Below are positions 32,161 to 44,376 of a stretch of DNA of 64,000 bases, piece by piece. Each line of letters begins with the position of its first letter. The first letter of the stretch is position 1. This DNA is from Lotus japonicus (lineage: Eukaryota > Streptophyta > Magnoliopsida > Fabales > Fabaceae). The notes beneath the pieces are model-generated. The model saw nothing but the letters and a program-made list of their open reading frames with translations. It was not told the origin of the DNA and searched no databases. The translations under genes and the position numbers were made by a program. The DNA is taken from positions 64,743,984-64,807,983 of the forward strand of contig NC_080046.1 in the NCBI RefSeq assembly GCF_012489685.1. Reading direction: 5' to 3'.

Positions 32161-33700
32161 TTCAACAACAATATGCCTGAGAGACAGAGAGAAAAAGAGG
32201 AGAAGAGGCAGAGAGAAACAGAGAAACAGAGAAGAGGCAGAGAGAAACAGAGGAGACTAGGAGAGGAAGAGAGGGAGTACTAGCAGAAAGAGGGGACAGT
32301 TGTAGATCTTGATAAATGAGACTATATATATAGCTTGTTTGGATCAACTTATTTTTCCGCAATAATCAATTTTGGTACGCAGAAACTACTCACAGAAACT
32401 TCTCCACAAAATTGATTTTGACTTTAGAATCATTTTTAAAATGTTTTCCAAACATGCTAATAGACAATTTATTTTAATGAAACATGCTAGCTATAGCTAT
32501 TGAAATGGATATAAGTAAGGTATAGATATAGTAGGATTAAAATTTAAATCCTTGGGAGGAGAGTGATGTTTCAGTAATATTTAAAGACTTAGGTGTGGGA
32601 GAACAAGCAAGGTTCTTATACTTGCATGAGACATGCACACATGGGAATGTAATGGAATCAAAATTTACCATTAATGCAAGAGGCCTACCATTATCAAGCT
32701 AATGGTGAGGCAAATAATGAACATCAGAAATGTTGAGTGAGAATTTCTAAGAGATCAAAAAGAGAAAGAAAGTAAAAAAGGCTTTGGTCAAAAGACAAAG
32801 TGGTGGAGCCATGAAGACTCATGAGTGAGACAAGGATGAAAATGTTAAGGTTAATATAAAGGTGAGAGTGTGTGAGAGAGAGAAAGAGAGAGGATGCTGT
32901 TCTAATCAGCTTTACTTTTGAGCTGGTATTTCAGCAGGACCTACAATTGCTTTCTGCTGCCTTTGTCTTCGGTTCTGTTTCCAAAATGTGAAATTTAGAT
33001 ACCACTGTCCGGAATATGTTGTGCAATGAGAAAAAGAAAAAGGAGGAGGGAATGTGTTTGAATATGTAAGAGATGTTTTTGCAAAGGATAGTTGAGAGAT
33101 TACATGTCTAAGCTAAACATATGCTATGCGTTTTTATTTCTTTTGTTCATTAAAGAGGGCTTTATTTATAACCATCAACCTTAGCAAAGAGTTATGATGT
33201 GTTACCCTGAATGTTTGCATGCATAAGTTAAAAAGTAAATGAAACACTTCTTATGAATCGTGATGAAAGTTTGTTCACGGTGAATTTAACTTGTACCTAA
33301 ATACATTCTTAATCTCACATCAACATCAGTGGTGATGATTCAGTCAAAGACAAAAAAAAAAGATAAAGTGGACTTAGTTATGTGTTTCAGCATCTTTTTT
33401 TCGATGTTAACCAAGGTATTCTCATAGTAGATAGTCGTGCGGCTAATATCTTGTATCCGCACACTAAGCAGTAGCGACACAAAATGAGTTTTTTTTTTTT
33501 TATATTCGCAAGAGTTAAAATTTAAAAATCAAATCCATCTCCCTATTTGGTTAGCTGTAGTATAATGTAAATGTGTAAGACATATGTGTCCTCATTCGGA
33601 GGCAATTCTGTTCGAGCCGGGAACAGTTGAATGTTTTTGCAGTTGCTTAAGGTTAATTTAAATATTTAATGGGCCAACAAGCCCAAAGCAAAAGCCCAAT
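32161..33700. other. Intergenic and 5' region of the Josephin-like gene
   Basis: A GA-rich leader, then sequence without recognised genes. A short tract of GA repeats lies near 32865-32895. Confidence 0.5.
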
Positions 33701-33855
33701 CTCAAGGCCCTTAATCTGTGTCCATGGCTGAGGGCCACCTCACCATATCCAATTTCAACCAAAAAAACAAAAAATTCACATCCAGTTCAATCTTCATCTT
33801 CAACGTTAAACCCTGCACCTCCCATCGACAGTTAAACCCTAGCGTCACCATTGAG

Positions 33856-35707
33856 ATGGGGTTGAAGCTTCTTCAAAGAATTGCGACTGCGATTGAAATT
33901 GGGAAGAGTAGCAGGTCATACTACACAAGCAGGACCAAGAAACCAAGCCTCTACTCCAAAATCAGCCCACTTGGAAATCCCAATACGAGTGTGGTTGGGG
34001 AGCTCGACGATTGGGTCTACAAGGGGAACAAGGTTCGTGTCGGAGAGCTTCAGCGCCTCATTCGTGATCTTCGCAAACGCAGCAGATTCTCCCAAGCCCT
34101 TCAGGTTTCGCAAAATCTCTGCACTCTTGTAAAATTTAAATTTGGGGAAAATGGATAATGAGACCAAAAATGAAACCTTTAGTGCTAGAAAATGCAATGC
34201 AGAGAAGGGTTTTGGTTGATTGTGTTAGTTGATGTAGATAATCATTGTTTTTTTTGTTAATTAAGCTGGAATTAGTCTGATGGGTAAGTTCTGATGAGCT
34301 ACATGAATAGTTATGGCATGCTTCTGCTTTTGTTGTTCCAACATTTGTTGCAACTGATTCAAAATAAGATGTATGTGAGACTGGATCATGGTTGGACTGT
34401 TTGAAAATTTAAATAACTAATTGATTGTTTGTTGTAGTCCCTGAAGTTATGTTGGTTAATGGCTGCAGGTATCTGAGTGGATGAATAAGAATGGTGTGTG
34501 CATATTTTCGCCAACGGAACATGCGGTGCACTTGGACCTGATCGGCAAGGTTCATGGATTTTCTTCGGCGGAAAGCTACTTTGATAGCTTGAAGGAACAA
34601 GACAAAACTGAGAAGGCATATGGTGCTCTCTTGAATTGCTATGTTCGACAGCGCTTAACTGATAAGTCCCTTGCCCATTTTCAGAAAATGAAGGAGCTGG
34701 GGTTTGCTTCATTGTCGCTAACTTACAATGACATTATGTGTCTGTACACGAATGTTGGACAGCATGAGAAGGTTCGTGATGTGCTGAATGAGATGAAGGA
34801 AAACCAAGTTTTGCCGGATAACTTCAGCTACAGAATCTGTATAAATTCTTACGGCATGAGGCAGAATATTGATGGAATGGAAGAAATATTGAAGGAGATG
34901 GAGAGTCAACCACACATTGTGATGGACTGGAACACTTACTCTGTCGTGGCAAATTCCTATATAAAAGCAGGACTTACAAGTAAGGCAGTTGGTGCTCTAA
35001 GGAAATCTGAGGAGAGGCTAAATAACAAAGATGGTGAGGGTTACAATCATCTCATCTCTCTTTATGCCCGGCTTGGACAAAAGAATGAGGTCCTAAGACT
35101 ATGGGATTTGGAGAAAAGTGCGTGCAAGAGATGCCTAAACCGGGATTTTGTGACTGTGTTAGAATCTCTGGTAAAGCTTGCGGAGTTTGATGAAGCTGAG
35201 AAAATACTGAAGGAATGGGAGTCCTCTGGTAATTGTTATGATTATGCAGTTCCTAATACATTAATCATGGGATACTCAGATAATGGTTTCCCTGAGAAAG
35301 CTGAAGCCATACTTGAAGATTTACCGAAGAAGGGAAAGGCCACCACCCCAAACTGGTGGACTATAGTGGCAAGCTCATATCTGCATAAGGGTGAAATGGA
35401 GAAAGCATTGGAGTGCTTGAAAACATCCGCCTCTTTGTGTGCAGAAAATAAAGGGCGGAAACCTAACCCGAAGGTGGTTGCGGGGCTATTGAGTTGGATT
35501 GGTAATAAGAGCAGTGTTGAAGATGCAGAAGTTTTAGTGAGTCTGTTAAGAAACATTGTCTCAGTAAATAGTCTAATGTATCATGCCCTAATCAAGTCTT
35601 ATCTACGAGCTGGTAAAGAAGTGGACGAGCTTTTGGATCGCATGAAAAAAGATGACATTAATGAAAACGAAGAAACTAAGAAAATTCTTAGCATCAAGAA
35701 GGCATAA
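33856..35707 (+). CDS. P-class pentatricopeptide repeat protein, mitochondrial (At2g20710-like)
   Basis: Two exons, 33856-34104 and 34469-35707, encode 495 residues. The start chosen gives MGLKLLQRIATAIEIGKSSR, a typical amphipathic mitochondrial presequence; an in-frame ATG at 33718 would add 46 residues. The core has VGELQRLIRDLRKRSRFSQALQVSEWM, then GALLNCYVRQRLTDKSLAHF, TYNDIMCLYTNVGQHEKV, SYRICINSYGMRQNIDGME, TYSVVANSYIKAGL, GYNHLISLYARLGQK, PNTLIMGYSDNGFPEKAE and WTIVASSYLHKGEMEKALE. These are 35-residue P motifs without E or DYW parts. Relatives act in mitochondrial RNA processing or translation. The single short intron near the 5' end is typical of this subfamily. Confidence 0.93.
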
Positions 35708-36546
35708 CTATGGACCACATTTGTATTCTTATGCATCTCAATCATTTATAGAAAGACAACACATCATCGATAGTTCTCAATTTCAATTGAACACATGAGT
35801 CCTTTGTTATGACTTTTTATTGGTCCAAACTATATATATAGTAAAGATCCAATATCCTTTCTTCTACCACTTGTCTCTTACGTACATACCAAGATCTCTC
35901 CCTTCCCCATTTCTTCCAACCATACCAAAGACATTTTCAATTTTGCATCCTAATCAAATAAATTGCTACTTATGAACTCCCTGTTTGATCTCACAGCAAA
36001 CATGAGACTTATCTCCTCAAAGCTTGGAATTCACATAAGTGAGTAACTCTCTTCTTACAAATTATTCTTCATACACATCGTCTGGGATTGAACAATGAAG
36101 ATACTGTCTTATCTTGTTACCCTTTAAAAGCTTCAAACCTTCAAGATAATCTTGTGAACATTGAAAAATAAGGATAAAACTATTTTATTTTTCACAATTG
36201 ATTCAATCATATACCAACCATTATAGGAGGCAATGAAAATAAAGAGATACAATGGAATGAAATGAATTCTACAAAGTTTCATTTCATTCCATCATTTTTA
36301 ACAAATCAAAACAACCAAACATAGTATCATAATATGATTCCATTCCATTCCCCCTCATTACATAACCTTCCATTGACCAAAATTACATGATGCTATTATA
36401 AACTGACCAAAATCATAGTCCAAGGAGACATGATATGATATGCATACTATAGGGAGTAATTGACAATACAATTTTTTTTTTCTTCATGCATAGAAAACAA
36501 AGTAAAGACATAACAATTGTTCAAAACTAAGAACAATTGAAAATGA
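35708..36546. other. Intergenic between convergent PPR and LDAP genes
   Basis: 3' UTRs and AT-rich spacer; nothing else recognised. Confidence 0.5.
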
Positions 36547-37292
36547 TTAGTTTGCAGTTGCACTGAACACCTTGGCTATCTTGTCAGTAGGCACCAAGGG
36601 AAGATAAGCCGAAACTCTGTAACCCTTCTGGGCGGTGGAAACAACCGCCTCGTTGTACTTCTCCGAGCAGTAAGCAGCCTTAGGCAACACAGCGCCAGCC
36701 ACCTGAGGGAAAAGCGGCAGCTGGTTCAACCTCCTCCACGCCGACACGGCGCACTGCTCCGCCTTAGGCTCATACTTGGAGTAAACAGTCCTAGCGAGAC
36801 CGGAAGCAGATTCAACCACGCCGGCACGGCGGACCTCAGAGACGACAGATCGCGCCTGGGAGGACACGCTCTTGACGTTGGATGGAACATGGCGGTCGAT
36901 CTCAGAGACGGACTCGTCAACCTTGCGATCGACGTAGCGGAGAAACTCGGCGGGGACCTGGTGGAATTTGTCGTAGACGGGGCCAACCACCGTCTTGACG
37001 GCTTCCTCGACGGTGTCGACGCCGGGCTTGAGTGGTCCGGCGCGTTCCTTGGCGTTGGAGTAGAGGATGGCGAATCGCATCAGGGCTTGGATTGTGGCGA
37101 ATTGCACGAATTCCAGGTACTTGAGCTCTTTTTGTTTCTGATCTTCAACCTGTAAAATTCAAATTCAATTTCAATTTCAATTTCAATCAAAATCAGAAAT
37201 AAGAACCCTAGATTGAACAAAGAGAAAGATGAATTTACCATTTGTGGTTGAGATTGGAGAAGTTGTTGTTGAGATTCAGAGTCGGAGGCCAT
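36547..37292 (-). CDS. LDAP: Lipid-droplet-associated protein, REF/SRPP family
   Basis: Two exons, 37239-37292 ([18 protein letters not shown]) and 36547-37149, give 218 residues. The REF domain is recognised by [90 protein letters not shown] and [14 protein letters not shown]. Members coat cytosolic lipid droplets in leaves and seeds and affect droplet number and stress tolerance. In rubber plants relatives sit on rubber particles. No transmembrane segment, as expected. Length is usual for the family. Confidence 0.95.
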
Positions 37293-38794
37293 GGATGAAT
37301 GGTTGGAGAGAGAGTTTTCGAATTAGGGTTTAGGAATCAATTTGGAATTGGAATGAATTTTGAGAATTGGGGGAAAGTGGGTTTATATAGGGAAGGGAAG
37401 AACGGTGGCGTGGGAATATGCAGAAATTTAGGGTCAAGTGCCAACGACAAAACGCGTTAATGCTAAACAAAGTGCTTTTTCTTCCCCGCTAAGAAATTTC
37501 TACTTCTACACACTTCTTTTCTTCTATTCTATGTTTGGTTCATGTTATTTATTTTTAGACACACACTATCTTGGGTTTGACATGTTGACCTTGAGAAATT
37601 TTTAGAAATGCACTATGTATTTTTAGACACACATACTATATATTTCAGTTTTCTACTTTTATCCTGTTGTTGTTGACCTGGAGAAATTTTCCAACCTGAG
37701 ATGGTTATAGATAGGTAGTATTTTGGATAGTGAACTAGGGATTTATGATGTATAATAATAATAGCTTGTTTATTTTACAATTTTAGTTAAATATAAGTGT
37801 GTGTGTGTGTGTGGGTGTTAAGGGAAACACGGTTTGAGACTTTGAGCGTTAAAAGTTAAAACTAAAAAATTGCTTTTTTAACGTACATTGTATTTTATTA
37901 ATATAGAAATAACATATGGGATGAGGGTTGGGTTTCAGAGGTTATGAATGGGTTAGATTGAATGGCAAAATAAAATTCAATTCAATCCTAACAAAACTGT
38001 TGGGTTAGTTTGAGATTTCACATATGTTCTTTCTTTGAACTTGAACCGAACCACAGACAATGTTCATCGACAATGTTTAGATTAGATCGGGTTGATCAAA
38101 TCGCCACTAAAATAATAATAAATATGAAATATAAATAGCTATGTAAACATAGAAAATTAAACACAAAATTTCACCACTAAGGCACTACCAAATGATTATG
38201 ATAGTATACGTGTGTCAAAAAATTATTGACAATTAAGTATAGTTTAGATACTTGGCTTGGATCATATTTTATTTTTTCAAATCCGAGATCCGAACCAATC
38301 TGCTCAAATTGACAAAATTGAATTCAAATGAATCCGCGAATCTGAACCAAACCAAAAACTTTTGTCATTAAATTGGGTTGAACTGATCGGGTTGGTCGAA
38401 TTGACCCAATCGTTTGCACCCCTAATTGGTTCGTATATAAGCCAAAGTCTAAGTATTAGTAGCTTATAATTGTTCCAGATCATCAATTAAGATAGCCTTG
38501 TATTTCTTTTACACTTTATGTGTAATATATGATCTTCGTGTGGTAGATGAGTGCCATGGAAAAGAAGATAAAAGATCTCAAAGTAATGGAAGAATATAAA
38601 ACTTATATATAAATTTAAACTTGGAATCAAACATTTCTGAGTGCAGCCTAATTAACCCCTAATATAGAAACCTAGAATGCAGAAGAAAAAAAATCTCTGC
38701 ATAAACATAACCATTTATTCCAAGTATTGCCAAAAGTTATGCTCTTATATTGTCATTGTCATATCTAGTCTAAAAAATCTCCAAGAACTAATTC
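37293..38794. other. Intergenic (LDAP promoter, MSP-gene 3' side)
   Basis: A (GT)n tract lies at about 37797-37813. Nothing else recognised. Confidence 0.5.
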
Positions 38795-39320
38795 TCAATC
38801 TGGAGACATAAGATTGTCGCTGGATGGATTCTCCTTGCAATCTATGTTTGGTAGAAGCATCAGCACTGCCTTCAGCTCCTTCTCCTCAACATGGCGCTTG
38901 CCCCTATTTTCAGTAAAGAGATCCTTCACGGAAAGAGCCATGCTTTGAATCAAAAATCTGTCTGTGCATTCAAAACCAGGTGGAGGTAACTTGTCTGATT
39001 TCCGGCTTACTGTATCCAACAATAGAAACACACACATGTATGTATTGTTTAGAGCAACACAAGTAATAACATTAACAACTAATATAACACTAATAATGAT
39101 TTAGGTGGGGAATAATACCAATAATATCATACGTTCCCTGTGGCATGATGATGCCGCCTTCTCTTGGGGTTACACCGTATTTTTCAGGCTTCGATAGTCG
39201 AAGCCTAAAGGCCACATAGTTGGTCGTCTTGTTTATAAGATGAAGCTTACAGAAATCTTTTTTCTCCGTGAGAAATGTGAGTTCAGCGGGTTCAATTTGG
39301 AGAATCTCTGCATGATCCAT
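38795..39320 (-). CDS. Small MSP-domain protein, VAP27-like without membrane anchor
   Basis: Two exons, 39119-39320 and 38795-39009, encode 138 residues from MDHAEILQIEPAELTFLTEKK. The immunoglobulin-like MSP domain is seen in LTFLTEKKDFCKLHLINKT, YVAFRLRLSKPEKYGVTP and REGGIIMPQGTYDIIG, followed by CTDRFLIQSMAL. VAP27 proteins anchor to the ER and bind FFAT-type partners. Here the protein stops soon after the domain, with no coiled coil or C-terminal membrane segment, so it would be soluble. It may be a real short paralogue or a truncated gene. The start at 39320 is chosen over an upstream in-frame ATG at 39401 because that one lies in the inserted hAT element. Confidence 0.82.
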
Positions 39321-39380
39321 TATATTGTTGAATGTGAGAGAGGCTGTGTTGTGTGAGTGATACTTGTGTGCAATTGTGCA

Positions 39381-41050
39381 CAGGGGCGGACCCACATCCA
39401 AGTCAGGGGTTCAGATGAACCCCCTGAAAAAAAGAAAAATTCTACTTACCCCCTGTTATGTTTTTTTTTTGAACCCCCTGAGAAATTTAATTTGCACCCA
39501 GACCCCAACTTACTCCTCTCTCTCACACACACTCACAGACTCACGCTCTCACCCTCTCACGATTCACGCTCACCACGCCCTCACTCTCTCGCATTCTCAC
39601 TAGGTCATCAAGATTCAAACACGCACGACACGGCGCATCACCACCGGCCACCACCACGCCACGCCACCACCGTCCACCAGTCCAGCCGCCCCTCTGCGGC
39701 TCTACCCTAGGTATGACCCCTCATGGAACCAGATGCACTCCGTGGATGTGTTCTGTTGTTGATTTTTCTGGGTTTCTTCTGGTTATTTTCTGGGTTTGCA
39801 GGTGCTGGAGTTGTTGGGTTTCAATCTAGGATGGTGGATATGGGATTTGCAGATCTGGATGGTTACTGTTATGGGTGTATTTGGGAGGTTTGGGTTTGAA
39901 GTAGAAGGTTAATTCATGGGGCTACTTGTGGCTCATTGGGGTAGCTATGGGGGTTGTGGTTTTTTTTTTTGCTGCAGTTGCAAAACCACAGCGAAGCACC
40001 TGTAATTGATGAATTACTTTGTCAAATGCATCCCTTTCATTTTTTCAATGCAGGACCTAGAACCAAATAAGCATGTGTTAAATGAATTTTTAGATTTGAT
40101 TTGAATTGTTCAAGAACAATTTCAAGTTTCAACGATGGGTGATGAAAAATTGTGGACAGTGGGTGGTTGAATTTGGTTTTTAATTCAGCAGGTGAAACTG
40201 TGAGTTGTGTTCTTCCATAATTAATTAGATAATTTCAAGGGTGATGGTATTTTCAAGGGTGGTAATTGTAATCCAGCGGAAGTATTTGAGAAGAGTAAAT
40301 AGAGGGCATGGGAGTGGTTGCGGGCCAGGGATAAGGATTTCCTACATGCTTTTGGAGAATGGTATTGCGTGTATTGCTGATGAGTTGAGGATGATATTGC
40401 TGCAGCAGGAAGGAAATTTTTAATCTGATTAATGAGTGATATGGTTTTGATGTTATTGGAAAGGTCAAAGGAGTAGTAAGGTAAGGTATGAATAGATGCA
40501 GCGTGTTTAAATGCTGGGAGACTCTGGCATCTGAATTTCAATTGGCATGGTGCGGACTAGAAGTGCATCTTGGAATTCATGAAGCTTTGTTATACATTGT
40601 TGGGATTCATTAGCGATATTGGGGGCATGGTCTTGACAACAATATGATATGTGGCTTTTAATTGTGAGGATCTATGTGAGAAGAAGGTTGATAGTTTTGC
40701 AGGGTTCATTCTTGGGCATTTGGCAGAGTTGCGTCAGCTTAATTGGTTGGTGAATTTCCATGGCTGAAATTGCTGGTGTTAGGAATCAGCTTTGGCATTT
40801 GAAGATAGTCTAGACTATAGTACTCCTTGGAGGTATCTCTATGGCTTAAGTAATTTAGTACTCTTTTTAGTGGTGTATAATAAATCAGTCCTTCTATTCT
40901 AGTCTATTGTAGTGGGATTGATTAATTTAATTTCACTTTTGATGACAAAAAAAAAAGTGTGCTTGTAGTCTTCATTTAATTACATTTTTATCGATTTACT
41001 CATTTGAAAAATTTGAACCCCCTGACCCCGGGGTCCTGGATCCGCCACTG
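39381..41050. mobile_element. hAT element (Tip100-like), non-autonomous, inserted upstream of the MSP gene
   Basis: The ends are inverted relatives: CAGGGGCGGACCCAC at the left and CAGTGGCGGATCCAG as the complement of the right end. Subterminal copies of gaaccccctga lie at both sides. The flanks are an exact 8-bp target duplication ATTGTGCA (39373-39380 and 41051-41058). TIR sequence and 8-bp duplication fit the hAT superfamily, Tip100 branch. At 1670 bp it has no transposase-like frame, so it depends on another copy. A C-rich segment near 39480-39700 followed by a GT..AG-like stretch looks like a leftover promoter/5' UTR. The insertion lies 60 bp upstream of the MSP start codon. Confidence 0.92.
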
Positions 41051-42954
41051 ATTGTGCATATGAGTGAGGGAGAGAACTAGGTAGCAAATGATATATATAA
41101 TGTGAAGTGGCGGTTTGTATTATAATATTTTGTATTAATTTTGTTTCTTAATTTCCTTTATCAAACGATAATTGATTTGTTACCTTGTATAGGAGACATT
41201 AATTAGGTTAATTATAGGAAACTTGATATGTGATATTAGATTCATTTGTAAAGGAAATTGATTACTAGATGGTTTAATTTGGATATGTTGCTGATACGTA
41301 CATGCTTGAAAGCATCTTCTCTTAGCCATATATATTGATTGAGTCCCTGATTCAAGTTGGAAAAATCCGTGAATTAAAAAAAAGTTGAAAACCATGGTAT
41401 TTAAATTACGTATATTGTCTCCTAATATCTTGATTTCTTCTAGGAAATGGATTTCTGCGTTCCCAACAAATGTGGAAGTAAATTATTTGTGCAATAGTGA
41501 AGAAAATGTCGAGTGAGAGAATGTAAATATGGGCCAAGTGAGTTTAAGATTTAATCAACATCCTTAAAATTGATCTAACGGTTGCTGTTAGTATACTTCT
41601 CATTTTCACAATAACAAGAGTGTCCAACAAGAGTTCTCACATAATATGTTCAACGTTGGTCAATGTCTCAAATTCCGGTCTTCAACTATTTTAATTATAA
41701 TTTTGAATATAATGCAATTACTTTTCTTGATTCAGTCATAAAACTTATTAAATAAATTCCATTTTAGGTTTATATACCCATAGGTGTCATCTATTGAGGT
41801 AATTACATTAAAAAAACATATATTGAGGTAATTTTATTCTACTCGGGTGCAGTAAATGCTAACGGTTTCTCGAAGAATGTGTCTGTTAAGGATCAAACTT
41901 TCAAACTCTGGAGTTCCAACAACTACTTTTAACTATTGCAAATCGACACCCATTGAGTATGATAAGTTCAATATAAATCCCAATATCAAGTTATAATCAC
42001 TGAATCAATCACCAAATTATCATTAATCAAAAAAATCAAATGAGTCACCCATTTATAATAATTAGCATAACAATCACTAAATTGTAATAAAAAATGAAAT
42101 CAATCTGAGAATGAAGTACTATGCGAAAATCAATCATCAATCATTGAATTACAATTAGTGACTGGACTATCAATGAAACTTTATTATTATTATTATCATC
42201 ATTGTCATCTAATAGAATTTGATTTTTTTTTGAAATATATATATATATATATATATTCTACAATTTAAGCATATTTTCTTACCTTTTCATTGCGTCATTT
42301 TTTTTTTTTGACGGGTATTCTGTCATTTATTATTTTAAAGTGTGCCGCAATTTAGCCCGAAAATTTCTACATAAAATTATCATAGAGCCCATGAAAAATC
42401 AATCGGCAATTTAAGTGGGGATCATAAGTTCATAACCATTCATTTATCTATCATTTATTATTTTATTTGCGGGTTATTTTGCCAATAAGGAAACCTGAGA
42501 TTTGAATATTTGGTTTAGTCCCTTAAAAAACGAAAGATATATAATAAAATCATAATCAGTATATAAGAAATCACATGATTAGAAATTTTCATGCAAATAT
42601 AAAAATGTACATTTCCTCTATTACTTTGCTAGGAAGATAAAGAAGAAAAAATTTATTTTATTTTTTTCCATTTATTATTTTGCAAAGATTAAGACATTAG
42701 TCTTCTTAAGTATTAATAAGGTTATTATATGTAGACTTTTTTTCTTGTCACTTTAAAGGAAAGAGCTACGCTATCACTTATTTTACATTATTATATTGTC
42801 ATTATTACTTTGAAAGGCATGATATTTCTTTTCTTATTTTTTCATTTTTTATTTTATTTTCTGGTTATTTTGCCAAGAAGGAAAATTAAACATGAGGTAC
42901 TTATTTGATTTTGTCAAAATTTTTAGTTGAAATCAACTATTTGGTTTTGAACAA

Positions 42955-43142
42955 GGGGGTTGACACAAGTGGTGAATGTGCATTTCCTTAAGAGATTTCG
43001 CCTAGACTTCTGGCCCGGATTCGATCCCCGCTGAGGTAAAAAATAGTACTTTTATGGCCAGGGACATCACTACCGTATCCCGAGCCAGATTAGTCACATG
43101 GGGCCCATTTCCCCATGGAGACTGGTGGTCAAAGAAAAAAAA
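42955..43142 (+). mobile_element. Probable tRNA-derived SINE
   Basis: It has a box-A-like ttgacacaagtggtgaatg, a box B ggattcgatcccc some 50 bases on, a GC-richer body and an A-rich end (aaagaaaaaaaaag). No clear target duplication was found. Confidence 0.55.
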
Positions 43143-43904
43143 AGATTTTCTGATTGTTTACATGTCAATGAAATTTAAAATAAATTTACATAACTCCTAA
43201 AATTTATAGCTCTTATTCTCTTGAGACTAAGAATTGTTTCTCTAAGAATTCATTTTCTTTGATGTACAAAAATGATTTCTTATATATGTGATTAGGATTC
43301 TGTTGTATATGTATTTCCTTTATTAACTGACTGTTGGAGCTTTCCATGAATCCATTCTTTATTTTGGAGGTTCTCTAACAAAGGAAATACCTAGGGATGT
43401 GCATTCTTTTGCACCATGGATGTTTTTAGGTTGAAAAAAGTATATAGTGTGCACCATAGATGTTGGATCAAAATGTATTGTCTCTGTTTTTGTTAGCAAT
43501 TTACAATAGATATGCATTTGCCTTATGTGCATCATAAGTCAAAGTTGTAAAGATATTGCAATGGATGGACAATGAAATATTTAAATAATTCGTATGTACT
43601 TCATATTACCTAAACTTTTAAGGTAAAAAAATGATTAAACATAAAATTGTAGAAATTGAGTTTAAATGAATATATAGAAAAAAGTAAGTAAAATAAGATT
43701 AAATGATTTTTACAATAAGATCAATTTCAATCTATATATTTAAGATTATAAAATAATTAAGCTAGTTTTTTTTTAAGGAAAACTAGTTAATAAAATGGCT
43801 TAATTTTTTATTCAAAATACAATTTTAATAAAGGCTTTTTTTTGGTACATAAAGCACTTCAAACAATAATCGTTTTAAAAACCTTTTATTGAAATAAGAG
43901 TTTA

Positions 43905-44065
43905 TCCACGGCTGACAACAATGACTAATCTCTTCGCCATTGGTGCTCACACTAAGCAGTAAATGATTGATCACAATATGCGCTGCATTTTCATAGGCGA
44001 AGATCGAACCCCGACCTCATGGTTAAGCGACAAAGTGAGTTAATTACTACACCACACCTTGTAAG
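43905..44065 (-). mobile_element. Possible tRNA-derived SINE
   Basis: On the minus strand a box-A-like ggtgtggtgtagtaattaac is followed by box B gggttcgatcttc, in a GC-richer island within AT-rich DNA. Target duplications not found. Confidence 0.4.
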
Positions 44066-44376
44066 TGTTTTATAATATACTAACTGTAAAAGCAATTTTG
44101 AGTTGAATCATTCATATCAGCTCAACTGAAGCGTCAAAACCTCATAATCTGTAGTTGCAAGTGAACAAAATTTGCATTTTACCCGCATGCTATCAATGCT
44201 TAGAAGAAAAAATGACATGTACCTAGCAAACCCAAAAAGGATATCTTTTGATTTGGTTCCTCATATTTCAAAAAATGTTCCAAAAATTGGGTGAATTACT
44301 CCATAGGGCCAAAGACAACCTTAATTCCAATTTTCATTCGATAGCTCGTCACAGATGGCATATTGATTACTGCTAT

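Larger units (their letters stand above)
41059..44376. other. Intergenic, AT-rich, with SINE-like repeats
   Basis: No gene seen. The first 100 bases would be the original upstream region of the MSP gene, cut off by the hAT insertion. Two tRNA-like repeat segments are listed separately. Confidence 0.5.

Noticed and set aside
31862..32260. 132-codon plus-strand frame opposite the Josephin-like gene
   Set aside because: Antisense shadow; the minus frame has the family ending DSHRAKAVEDCIQFL.
39090..39401. MSP frame starting at 39401
   Set aside because: The first codons lie inside the hAT element; the conserved start is the ATG at 39320.
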